In this document: positions 53,565 to 63,023 of the stretch, one piece after another
Numbering within the stretch: the first letter of the stretch is position 1
Layout of the letters: every line of letters begins with the position of its first letter
Origin: Lepas anatifera
Taxonomy: Eukaryota; Arthropoda; Thecostraca; Lepadidae
Direction of reading: 5' to 3'
Assembly (NCBI GenBank): GCA_034440635.1
Contig: JAOTON010002091.1
Span: 1,019,422 to 1,083,421, forward strand
DNA: 64,000 nt
Program-made: the position numbers and the translations under genes
The notes under the pieces: model-generated
The model's input: only the letters and a program-made list of their open reading frames with translations
Database searches by the model: none
Told to the model about the DNA's origin: nothing

Positions 53565-53990
53565 CTATGGCCTATGCGTGAGCGGCAGGGGAAGTACTCT
53601 ACTTTCATGTGCTTCCCCATGAACTCTAGCCACTTGCACTTGGTCAAGCTGCAGGCCATGATAAACTCGGTGGTGGCCTCCCAGTCGATTATATTGTTGA
53701 GGGCAGACGCCTGTGCGTGGAGGCAGGACAGGATCCGCAGCCTGAGGGAGGCGTTCTCCTTCTCCTGCTCTCCTCTGATGGAAATAATCTTGACAAAGAC
53801 GAACTTCTTCCTCGTGGCAGAGCAATGTCATCAGGATCGTCTCGGTGTGAACGAACATTGCAGAGGAGCACATGGTGGGCATGGCATTCAACTGCACCAC
53901 CTCGGGCTGGGTACGAAGGCAGGAGAGCTCGAACATGACTTTCCGAGGGCTGTCCAGCCAGTCGTTGCTGGTCTACACCTGTAACCAGTA
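53565..53990 (-). pseudogene. Unrecognised coding relic, left copy of an inverted pair
   Basis: The minus strand reads, in one frame, DSPRKVMFELSCLRTQPEVV, QLNAMPTMCSSAMFVHTE, and after a frameshift near 53815 KIISIRGEQEKENASLRLR, NNIIDWEATTEFIMACSL and FMGKHMKVEYFPC. The same chain of residues occurs on the plus strand at 54060-54490. Two diverged DNA copies that keep the protein pattern imply it was once coding. I do not recognise the family; a transposon or host paralogue are both possible. Confidence 0.55.
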
Positions 53991-54059
53991 GGGAAAGTAA
54001 GGCTCGATAATGATAGCGACGATCTCCTACCGAGTTCCAATTTCCCTACTGACTTCAGA

Positions 54060-54500
54060 TGAAGGTTATCAACAACTTGGTAGACGGTCCCAGAAACGTC
54101 CTATCCTAGCTATCATGCCTCAGGATCCAGCCCTAGATGGTGCAATTGATTGTCATGGCGGCTGTGTGCTCCTCTGAATGGTTTGCTCACTCCGAGGAGA
54201 TGCTGATGAAGATGACATGTTCTGCAGTGAGGAGGAGGAGAGGAGGACCACCATCCACAAGATCATCTCCATCAGAGGGGAGAAGGAGGTGGGGAACACC
54301 TCTTTCAGGCTGCGGACTCTGCCCTACGGCAACACACAGATGACCACTTTCAAAAACATAATTGACTGGGACGGGGTCACCGAGCCTATCTGCAGCTTGA
54401 TCAAATCCAAGTCCCCAGGGTTCATGGGGAAGCCCATGGAGGTAGAGCACTTCGTCTGCCACGTCTGTAAAGCAAATGACAGCTGCCAGTAATGTGTCTC
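54060..54500 (+). pseudogene. Unrecognised coding relic, right copy of the inverted pair
   Basis: The plus strand reads NLVDGPRNVLS, LSCLRIQP-stop-MVQLIVMAAVCSS, AHSEEMLMKMTCS and after a frameshift near 54230 KIISIRGEKEVGNTSFRLR, NIIDWDGVTEPICSLI, FMGKPMEVEHFVC. It matches the left copy in order and spacing and is broken at the same place (near the Lys-rich junction), so the frameshift may predate duplication or mark an intron-like junction. Function unknown. Confidence 0.55.
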
Positions 54501-54639
54501 GTGCTGGAAGAGGAATGGTTTTATAAGGCGATGGGACCCAGGACACCAAACTGATGCTCAGGATCAACAGCAAGCAGGACCTCCTCGGCATCACAAAGTT
54601 GACGATCAAATAGATGGAACTTGCGATCAATTTGAAACT

Positions 54640-55179
54640 CTATTTTAGATGGGCGCTATCTGACCTTACACTTAGTTAGCGCGCCCTTAAACTCAAATAA
54701 CAAGCAACTCTATTTAAGGCTTCGAAATGCAGCTAGACCTACCATGATCATCCTTTCCCTGAATCAATTCGTACTGCTGTGAAGAGGGAGTCCGTAATGA
54801 CCTAAATAGCTCGTCTCGTGTGTGACATGAAATAGGTGATTCAAAGCTATCTAGGCATATATAAGTGTGGTCGATTGATATCAGGGCACTGTCTGTGCTT
54901 TTCTAAATACTTTTTGTGAATGCGATAAATAGTCGAAACATCTGCGACTATAAAGAATTTGGTGAAAATGGTTTGAATGCCCCCTAAAAACCTAGAAATA
55001 CTTTTTTCCATCGCAAACGGGATTGGTAAAAGACCCGTAGACCATATTTTGCTTTGATTATTGTTCATTAAACCATAATAGAACTGAAAATCATGGGTAA
55101 AATATCATTTTTCAATTTTCCATATATTGACAAACCTAATACACACCGGCATGCACCAGTTATTTCCATTCATGACTTC
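54640..55179. other. Unassigned
   Basis: No repeat boundary or domain seen. Confidence 0.3.
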
Positions 55180-55490
55180 TTACGTTATTTCCGCCGGTTC
55201 CTTTCGTTGATTAGTTCCGTGTTTGTTTTTTTCACTTCGTAGTAGAAGACGGCCGGCCTCGTCACGCCTTTCGATGGCTCAGGGACGACTGTTGCTCAGC
55301 ATTTGGTGCGGGGTGCGTATCCGATTCATGCTTTGTGTTGGGATTGATATGAGATGGAGTTTGATTATGTCCAGTTCTCGGGGCTCATTTGGAAACACTC
55401 GGGTAGTAGGTGCCTTGGCCTATTTCACGAAGCGCTCCTCCTCTAGGGGCTTGCAGGCGGCGTACCACAGAACTGGAACTCTCTCAGACA
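55180..55490 (+). repeat. Interspersed repeat shared with 13.7-14.1 kb
   Basis: See the match to 13705-14121: CATGACTTCTTACGTT, CTCGTCACGCC, ACTCGGGTAGTAGGTGCC, CTAGGGGCTTGCAGGCGG. It runs directly into the direct repeat that begins the next array. Confidence 0.65.
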
Positions 55491-57466
55491 AGCTATCGGG
55501 CCCGTTTGAATTTCTTGCCCTATATTATAACTAGTTGCTGATATTTGTATATTCGTTTCGGGGCCCACCACAAAAGGGGGCATCATCCCCCTGGCCCCCG
55601 GTTCCTATGCCGCCCAGAGGCCGCCAAATTAACTTGGAGGGCCCCAAGGTCCAACCTTGGCTCAGGAACCCAGATCAGTCAGCTCAGGGGCCCCAGACCA
55701 GTGCATTGGCCTTGGTACCAGCTTATCAAGGGACCCCACATAAGCACAGGGCCCCTAGAAGCTGAGCACAGGGAGCCCCAGATTCAAACAGGGTGTCTGA
55801 TTAGCTGTGGGGGGGCGGTTCAGCTCAGAGGTCCCCAGGTCGGCTTTTGTAGGGTCTCAAAACAGCTCAAGGGGCTTGTTCAAGCTCACGGATCCCAGCT
55901 TAGCTCAGTGACGCTAGAACAGTTCAGGGGCCCCAGACCAGCCCAGGACCCTTGTTCAGCACAGGGGGCCTCGGACTAGCTTTGGAGGCCCAGCTCAGCT
56001 CACGGGCCCCCAGATCGGCTGATATAAGGCCCCGTCTCATACCAGCTCAGGGGGCTCCATTCAAGTTCACGGCCCCCAGCTTAGCCCAGGGACTCTAGAA
56101 GAGTTCAGAGGCCCCAATACCAGCTCAGAGGCCCCAGATAAGCACAGGGGGTACCCAGATTAGCTTATGACCCAATCGCATCTTAGGGGCCCCAGGATGG
56201 CTTATGTAGGGTCTCAGTACAGCTCAAGAGGCCATTCAAGCTCATGGCCCCCAGCTCAGTCCAGGGGCCCCAGACCAGTTCAGGGGCCGCCCAGTTAAAC
56301 ACAGTGGTGTCCAGACTAGCTTAAGGCCCAGACTAGCTTTGGGGGCCCAGCTCAGCTCAGGGACTCCCAGATCGGCTGATGTAGGGTCTCGTCTCGTACC
56401 AGCTCAGGGGCTCCACTCAAGCTCACGGCCCCCAGCTTAGCCCAGGGACCCTAGAAGAGTTAGTTCAGGCAGGAGCCCCATACCATATCAGAGACCCCAG
56501 TTAGGCACAGGGGTACCCAGATTAGCTTAGGGCCCCAGCTCAGCTTAGGGAGCCCCAGGGTGGCTGATATAGAGTGTCAGAACATCTCAAGGGGCCCATT
56601 CAAGCTCACAGCAGCCAGGTCAGTAGCTGTAAAGCATTAAAGGGGGTCCCTGACCATCTCAGGGACCCTCAGTTCAACACAGGAGCCCTAGGCGGCGCGG
56701 TAGTGGAGTGGTCAGCGTAGCTAGCTGCCACGGAGCCGACCCGGGTTCAAGGCCCGGCGGCTTCCCTGAAAAAGGAGCAAGCTGGCTCCCGACAAACTCT
56801 TCCAACAGGGAAAGAGTTGGCGACGCCGTATGACCCTGGCAGTTGGTGCGTCGATAAGCCCCCAAAAAAATATTTATAACACAGGGGCCCATATTTGCTC
56901 TGATGACTAGATTAGCTTAAGGACTCGGATCAGCTCAGGGGCCCTTTGTCGGCATATATAGGGTTTCTGAACAGTTCAGGGTTCCAATTAAAGCTTATAA
57001 CCACAGCTCCCAGATTAGATTAGCTCAGGTGACAAGATTAACTTTACGGTCCCAGCTCAGCTCAGGGCCCTCCGGTCGGCGGACATACGGTCTGGCCAAC
57101 TTAAAGGGCCCCGTTCAATGTCACGGCTCCTAGCTCAGCTTAGTGATCCTAGAACAATTAATGCTGCCCAAGCCACCTCAGGGGCACTCAGCTCAGCTCA
57201 AGGCGTCCAGATTGGCTCGTATGACATCAGAGACCAGTTCAGGGCCCCTAACAGCTCAGGGGACCTTAAAATCGACTCATAGGACCACAGCTTACTTTAG
57301 GGGCACAAATAAGTTTAAGGGATTTCCGGGGCAAGCTATCGGGCCAGTTTGAGTTTCTTGCTTGATATTACAGTTGTTGATATTCTTATCTCCGTTGCGG
57401 GGGTCCATCCCAGAAAACTGGGAGGGGGGCAGTGGCCCCCTGCCCCCCCGTTCCTACGCCTATGGG
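55487..57466 (+). repeat. CAGCTCAGGGGCCCCAGA-type degenerate array between direct repeats
   Basis: Two related segments of about 125 bases, 55487-55615 and 57330-57466 (CAAGCTATCGGGCC, GTTTGA(A/G)TTTCTTGC, TTGCTGATATTTGT/TTGTTGATATTC, then GGGGCCCACC... and CCCCCGGTTCCTATGCC / CCCCCGTTCCTACGCC), flank about 1.7 kb made of irregular words such as CAGCTCAGGGGCCCCAGA, GGCCCAGCTCAGCTCA, and TCAAGCTCACGGCCCCCAG. A larger period of about 330 bases is suggested: GGCTGATGTAGGGTCTC, GGCTTATGTAGGGTCTCA and GGCTGATATAGAGTGTCA recur at 56007-56580. A SINE interrupts it. Confidence 0.75.
56689..56877 (+). mobile_element. tRNA-derived SINE (family 2), complete
   Basis: The best head in the window: GGCGGCGCGGTAGTGGAGTG, A box TGGTCAGCGTAGCT, B box GGGTTCAAGGCCC, core GAGTTGGCGACGCCGTATGA, tail TTGGTGCGTCGATAAGCCCC and an A run. 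Flanks AACACAGGAGCCC (56676-56688) and AACACAGGGGCCC (56878-56890) are a 13-bp duplication with one difference. Confidence 0.9.
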
Positions 57467-57884
57467 TATATTCCACGAATGGGTTATTGGACCTGAAAAC
57501 ATAAATGGGGAGGCGTTTTGCAGAAATTAAGAGATGTATTGCCAGCTAAAAGACCTACCACTTACTCTTATCCACGAATTATTAGTGGACGGTGAAACGC
57601 ACACGTTAACAAGCTATTTAAACAGTTCCCATGTAAATATAAAGCAGGTAGCTAACTCACTAAGGGTATCCAAAATGGAGATAATATGAATTAACATGGG
57701 CTCCAATTTAACAATTAACAATTAATCCAAATTAATCCGAATTAACAATTAACTCGTGCACCGGTAGGCACGTTGTGTTAAAATGCAGATATATTTAATG
57801 ACATTCAAAGACATCACAGAAATAGCGTTAAGAGTGGTGCGAAAGCCGCAATGGTCTTATGCCGTGGCGACGCTCTCACAAGCA

Positions 57885-57971
<87 letters not shown>

Positions 57972-58973
57972 TCATTCATACACACACATACACACTCAAA
58001 AGAAAAAAACTACTTTCACATTCAAATTTTATGTTAAAAATAAAATCGTTCCGGACTAGCCGATTTCATGCCGCTCCTCCGATGGCGACAGCATACCAGA
58101 CGCGCCCACCAACTGGCCGGCGACCGCGACCGAGCCAGTCGGCGTCCCGTTAACGCTCCGAAAGTCTCAAGAGTGTTTTGATAAGAAGGTATTCGAACAC
58201 GACCACTGTCCGTGTGAGCTGGTAAGATAGGCTTCTTGAATGGGCTTACTGTTAAATGGACACCTTACTTTAATTCTTCGACGTCTCAGTACCTGGATGC
58301 GGTACTGGTCTCGGCCGGGACCCTGCCGAGACAAATTAGGTGTAGGCTGGGACCAATGTGGGTAGGATAATGTGAGTATTTTAGTCAGGGGCGTAGCGAG
58401 GATTTCGCTCGGGGGTGCCCAAAAAGGGCCCTGAAATTCCGCCAAAAGGCCCCAACAATGTTGGCAAGGAAAAACGTTCAGCGCAGTTTTAGCGTCAGTT
58501 AATCTAAATAAGGCCGCTTTAAATCAGAGAGCCCCTAAGATATTGCCATGACAAGTCATTTGTGTTCCTATCAAATTGGTTCAAAACCAATTGTACTCAA
58601 AAAGCAAAAAAGGCCGTAAGTATTTCTTCCTCTTCGGGAGACGCTTCTTTCAGAGATAGTTAGATTTCGGAGTATTGCATTGTGGATCATAATTATGCGT
58701 AGAAAAGTTGGTCAGTAATATATATCATCAAATCTGGATTCATAATAAAGCAGAAATATTATTCTAAAAGTTGGTGAAATCTGAAATTCAAGGTCTCAGC
58801 CCACAACATGATCATGAGCTTTTCCAATCAATACATTTCATGAAAATTCTGAGGAAGGGCTATGTTCGAATATATTTTCACTGTTTTTTGCTATTTTATG
58901 CATCCAGAATTCGAGGATACACGCCAATTAATAGCTTAAGTTTGATGCCTGGCGCCTGCCATATATATGGTGA
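57467..58973. other. Unassigned with a long (TA)n
   Basis: (TA)n of about 40 units at 57889-57970 followed by a CA-rich run. CAGGGGCGTAGCGAGGATTT at 58386 is another MITE-type end, its partner not found. AATTAACAATTAA repeats at 57708-57750. No gene. Confidence 0.45.
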
Positions 58974-59288
58974 TTATACAACCTAAGCGTTTTACCAACA
59001 GCGGCAGCACGTCGCTCGAAGCTCTCGCTCACGGCACTTTCCCCAACCTGGACCTCAATTGAAAGGCCCCCAGGTATCCGCAGATATGACAGCCTTGTGC
59101 TTGACCTGTATGGAGCCGTAGTACACCATGACAGCCCCCAGATCAGCCACTACACTGAATTCTGCTGGAACCGGTCGCAGGCTGGTTGGTGCCACATTAA
59201 CGATGCCTGTGACAAGGAAGTACCGGCCGAGGAAGTGAAGGAGGCAGCAGCAAACGTGCTTTGTTACGCCGTCAGAAATCCTGTTTAG
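58974..59288 (+). CDS. Terminal exon of a ubiquitin-specific protease (USP)
   Basis: The plus frame is open from about 58974 to a TAG at 59286-59288. Its last 75 residues fit the C-terminal end of a USP catalytic domain: IRRYDSLVLDLYGAVVHH, then ISHYTEFCWN (the HYT of the catalytic-His box, usually GGHYTA), W in AGWCHINDA (usually W..FDD), then EVPAEEVKEAAANVLCYAVR (usually an AYxLFY strand). USPs cleave ubiquitin from proteins with a Cys-His-Asp triad. The Cys box is not here, so this is one exon or a fragment. CGTTTTACCAACAG at 58988-59001 is a possible acceptor. AATAAA at 59404-59409 follows about 120 bases after the stop. GGH to ISH and DD to ND changes could mean decay or a divergent paralogue. 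Confidence 0.55.
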   Translation, partial: LYNLSVLPTAAARRSKLSLTALSPTWTSIERPPGIRRYDSLVLDLYGAVVHHDSPQISHYTEFCWNRSQAGWCHINDACDKEVPAEEVKEAAANVLCYAVRNPV

Positions 59289-59403
59289 TTCTTGTTAAAG
59301 TGGTTTTTCTTCAATTTTTCAATGATGACAGAATGTGACATTAAATGAATTAAAATTTCGCAATACAATGATGAGACTAAGGTACGGCATTATATAGGTT
59401 GGC

Positions 59404-59409
59404 AATAAA
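59404..59409 (+). terminator. Candidate polyadenylation signal
   Basis: AATAAA in GGCAATAAACAAATT, about 115 bases after the USP stop codon. Position and sequence are typical for cleavage and polyadenylation of a short 3' UTR. Confidence 0.45.
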
Positions 59410-59868
59410 CAAATTTTTTTGGAGCTTTTTTCACCTTCAAAGCGGTTCCTTTCGAACGAAAAATGCTTAGAATGGTATTTAGTGGCGAAAAAGGAAGCTC
59501 AGCAGACCATTATGGGCCCAGCTGGTCAGAGAGGGCTCAGCTGGTTCTAGAGAGCCTAATGGTCACAAAGTGCTCTGCTGGTATCTACGAGCCCTCTGTA
59601 ACCTAGTTACCGAGAACCATGCTGGATGCAGAGGGGCATCATGACGCTTCAAATCTGTTTACGACGAGTCCAGGTGACTAAAAAGCCATTATCAGTGTAA
59701 TAGCATGGTAATTTCATCCTTCACGTCATCGTTGCTTAGATGAGAATACGAAGCACGGTTTTTCAAGATAGGTTTTTTAGTAAGGTGAACAAATGGCTCG
59801 AGGTACCACAGCGTTACTTATCCAGGACTCATTTTGGTGAGACAAGGAGGCCGCATAATCCCCGCCGC
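59410..59868. other. Unassigned
   Basis: Nothing supported; repeated CAGCTGGTC/GCTCTGCTGGT words at 59519-59580. Confidence 0.3.
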
Positions 59869-60150
59869 CAGGGGCGAATACAAGGGGTACTGGGGTACTA
59901 CTAGGGGCTCAAGCTGCCTCCCCCTAGTGCCAGAGTGGCTAGTAAATGTATAGGCGGAGGCTGATCTAAGGCAATGGCGGGGAGCTCGAATACCCCTAGC
60001 CCCATTCTCCAAATAAAGCCCTGTACCTGCCACTGTCCATAGCCTCCGAACAGCCTTTGCTTATGCAGATACAAATAGACTTCTGACCTCTCGGAGGGGA
60101 TGCCCTTGAATTTTAGGGAGCTCGTGAACCCCCTAACTCTTATATCCGCC
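59869..60150. mobile_element. CAGTGGCGGAT-type MITEs, one and a partial
   Basis: 59869-60035 runs from CCAGGGGCGAATACAAGG to CCTGTACCTGCCACTG and shares AGTAAATGTATAGGCGGAGG with 51172-51319. A second inverted-looking piece follows (ATAGCCTCCGAACAGCC to TTATATCCGCCACTGG, 60039-60153). Confidence 0.6.
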
Positions 60151-60153
60151 ACT

Positions 60154-60440
60154 GGTACTATGATGGATCCAGTGCGTGAGGGAAGGGGGGCGGATGCTTT
60201 CCCAATTGACCCTCGATGTCCCCTAAAGTGGTCACGGCGCTCCCTGAAAGGTCGATGGTGCCCCCCTGAACATTCGATTCCCACCCCCCCAGGATGATAA
60301 AATCAGCGCCCTCCGATGGGATTTGGCCCCCACCTGATAGGTTTTGCCGGCCAAAAGTGGCCACTTCCTGGTCCGGATGGCGCCCTGTCCCGGGAAGGTG
60401 CCCCCCAAATTGGCAATCTTGGATCCACCTATGACTGGTG
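60154..60440. repeat. GGCGCC-rich interspersed repeat
   Basis: GGTCACGGCGCTCCCTGAAA, GGTCGATGGTGCCCCCCTG, AGGATGATAAAATCAGCGCC and GGCCAAAAGTGGCCACTTCC follow the chain seen at 29.0-29.3 kb. A related bit is at 61245-61365. Confidence 0.6.
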
Positions 60441-60441
60441 C

Positions 60442-60444
<3 letters not shown>

Positions 60445-60518
<74 letters not shown>
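60445..60518. repeat. (TA)n, about 37 units
   Basis: Uninterrupted TA dinucleotide tract. Tyr-Ile runs in overlapping frames are artefacts of it. Confidence 0.95.
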
Positions 60519-60520
<2 letters not shown>

Positions 60521-60586
60521 ACAGCCCAACTACAATACCTTTGGGTAAAATATCGTCACAATTACAGGTTTCATTGGGGTGGGGTC

Positions 60587-60753
60587 ATGGGCGTAACCAC
60601 GGAATTTTCAAGAGGAGGAGGAGGTCTGGCGATGATGAAAGGGAGGGGGAGAGAGTTGGCACTTGGCGGATAGAGGAAACAAGGATGGCACTTGGTCCTC
60701 CAATAGCCAATGGGAAGCACATCCCACGTCCATGCTGCTTTCGACGCCCATGA
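60587..60753. mobile_element. hAT-like MITE, same family as 25078-25287
   Basis: CATGGGCGTAACCACGGAAT and TTTCGACGCCCATG are inverted ends. No clear duplication at the flanks. Confidence 0.65.
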
Positions 60754-61544
60754 CTGCAACTATTCAAGCAATCGGCACGTGTCGCATTTAGGCTTTGAGC
60801 CGTGGTCATGATCCAGCTCAGAGGTGAGATCTTCCTACTATCCTTACTGTTTCCGTATTTACCCAAACCCACTCCCTTCGCCCCCTATGTCGTCTCATTG
60901 GTTTGTTTTCTCGCTCGGTTCCGTCATGTTTCTCTTTTACGGTGTTGCGGCTCAGTAAAGACCGTAGTAGGATAAGCAGCGTAGTATTGTGTTTAGTATA
61001 GCATACCAAAGCTACTATATTTATAAACATACTTCACTTCACAGACATCACAGTGGGAAAAATATCTTTCATCACCCTTTGCTTGAATATTTAAACTTAA
61101 TTTGTCCAAAAAGGCTTACCCTAGCGCTCGAAATAAGGAGCTGTTTCCCTTTTAGTGAATACAAAAACAGCCAGTATTTTACTAGGAGAAAACTTGAACC
61201 AGCCGGGGATTCTAAGGCCTTGTCCTGAAGGGGGAGAGTGTGGGAGACGACATTTCGGGTGGCGCCATCGACCTTTCAGAGGGTCCTGGACCATTTCAGT
61301 GGGGGGGGCAAGGGTTGATGGGGGTGGGGTGGGGGAAAGTGCCCGGTTGCCTCCTGGATCCGACTGTGCATCGAGGCCTTTAGCTGCCTAAAGGCCCTGC
61401 CCCCCTGGGAGTTTTGTTGTTTTCTCCGCGGTGGCCGGAGTTCCGATTTCGTAGACGTTTTCTGTCCTATTGCATATTTTCAGTAGCCAAGGTCTTTCGC
61501 AATCCCTGGTGCAGATGCATTGGCGGCGCGTCTCTGCCCATGCA
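60754..61544. other. Unassigned
   Basis: A G-rich patch at 61300-61340. No gene. Confidence 0.3.
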
Positions 61545-61945
61545 TTTCCAATGTAGATGTCATGATTCGTAACTGACCCTGGGTCATCGATGTGAAAAAA
61601 TCACGGAATAGATTTTGTAGTGCTCGGTGAGTTCATTATGTGATAAGTTTCAGGTGGATAAATTGAGATTTTTTACTTATGCTATTTTAAACTTTTTGAA
61701 GGTGATGTCACTTGATGTATACTGGTGACCTGACCTGACCTGAAATAACCGTACCTTAAAATTTTGGGGAAAGGCGCAGAATTGATCAAGGCTAAGGTAA
61801 ATCAATTACGGCGGCGTTTTGGCTGCTTAATTGATCAAGGCTAAGGTAAAACCAATTCCGGCAAACTAAAACGCGGCGCCGCCGTGTTTGAGTACCGCCG
61901 GAAAATCCCGAGGTGGTGTTCAAACACCCCCCACCCCACAGTGGT
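61545..61945 (-). mobile_element. Family G partial, with a short internal duplication
   Basis: CATTTCCAATGTAGATGTCA, GACCCTGGGTCATCGATGTG, GTCACTTGATGTATACTGGT, GGCGGCGTTT and CCCGAGGTGGTGTTCAAACA match 28.57-28.91 kb. AATTGATCAAGGCTAAGGTA occurs twice (61780 and 61829), an internal tandem duplication. Confidence 0.68.
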
Positions 61946-62083
61946 CGGAAACGGCCTCACGGATGGCCAACGATCTTTTTGTTCATGTTCATTTTGCTAC
62001 AGCGCTGAAACGGCGGGAACCGATTCACTCCAAATTGCAATCATGCTAATTCAATTGCAATGGGAGAGGTATACTTAAGTTGA

Positions 62084-63023
62084 TTTAACTTACACCCGCA
62101 CTGGAGAGGTGTATGGAACTAACGCGCGCTGTAGGGGGCCTCGTAGGCCCCCTCTACGATCTCGGAATCTAAGAGACACAGAAAAGTCTATTTTGAGGGT
62201 GGGTCGGGGCTATAGTGATCTACATCATGACCAAGTTTTCATTGACCTAGGTCAATGTCTTCAAGGTCAAACGATGTCATAAACCTCAAATATTGGCCAT
62301 GCTGGGGACCTATTAGGAAATACCGTTATTAAGCGGGAAAATGACGGGAATAAGCTAAAAGGCAGACCAGGGTCATAGAGAGAAGGTCACAAAGAAGCTT
62401 TGCTACAATTTTGGGGTCAAGGTCATCCAAGGTCATTAACCTATGAGGTCACAATATGGTATACTACCGATAATGTATGACGTTGGCTAACACTGTTGCC
62501 AGTGTTTGGTGGAAAATGAGGATTGACCTTTAAAAATGACCTTTAACATTGACGTTTTGACCTTGATCTTTACATTCAGGTACCTTAACCATGACTTCAT
62601 AGCATCGAATACACGACCGACCGGGTAACACTATTTGACCGGAAGCGCTGGGGTCAATGACCTTGAAAATTCTGATATGACCTTGACCTGTGACCTTTGA
62701 CCTTACCCTAGACCTTCATGTGAGGTGACCTTGGCACATTATCCCGGTTATATGACGTTATGACGTCACCACTCGGTATCCAATGCAAGCGAACTGGTCC
62801 TACCGCGCGATTGTGGCAATCTCAAAATGCAGGCCTGACTTTGAAAGCCTATACGTCACAACATTTTCGGCCGTTTTTGTTAGATATCTTCGCCAATCGA
62901 TGCGCCGTTAAATTCTCTTGAATGTGGCCAAATATCGTTTTTTTCCGATTTACGAGCTGTTCTTACGCCACCTCGGAAACATAGGTGAGGGAGCCTCCGA
63001 GCCCCCTCCAGTGCGCGCGTTAA
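62084..63023 (+). mobile_element. Family H TGACCT-rich TTAA element (complete)
   Basis: 940 bases from TTAACTTACACCCGCACTGG to CCCCCTCCAGTGCGCGCGTTAA, TTAA at both ends. Landmarks: a second inner end GCGCGCTGTAGGGGGCCTCG, TACGATCTCGGAATCTAAGA, CATTGACCTAGGTCAATGTC (a palindromic half-site pair), GGTCATAGAGAGAAGGTCAC, and TGACCT at 62678, 62684, 62691 and 62698. Non-coding, same family as 15316-16225 in the opposite direction. Confidence 0.88.
62678..62703 (-). promoter_or_regulatory. Four TGACCT half-sites (DR0, DR1, DR1)
   Basis: TGACCT at 62678-62683, 62684-62689, 62691-62696 and 62698-62703. The same spacing pattern as at 15625-15656 in the other complete family H copy. Confidence 0.6.

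Noticed and set aside
57851..58153. Tyr-Ile-rich frames (also at 17130, 18442, 43919 and 60316)
   Set aside because: Translations of (TA)n microsatellites.
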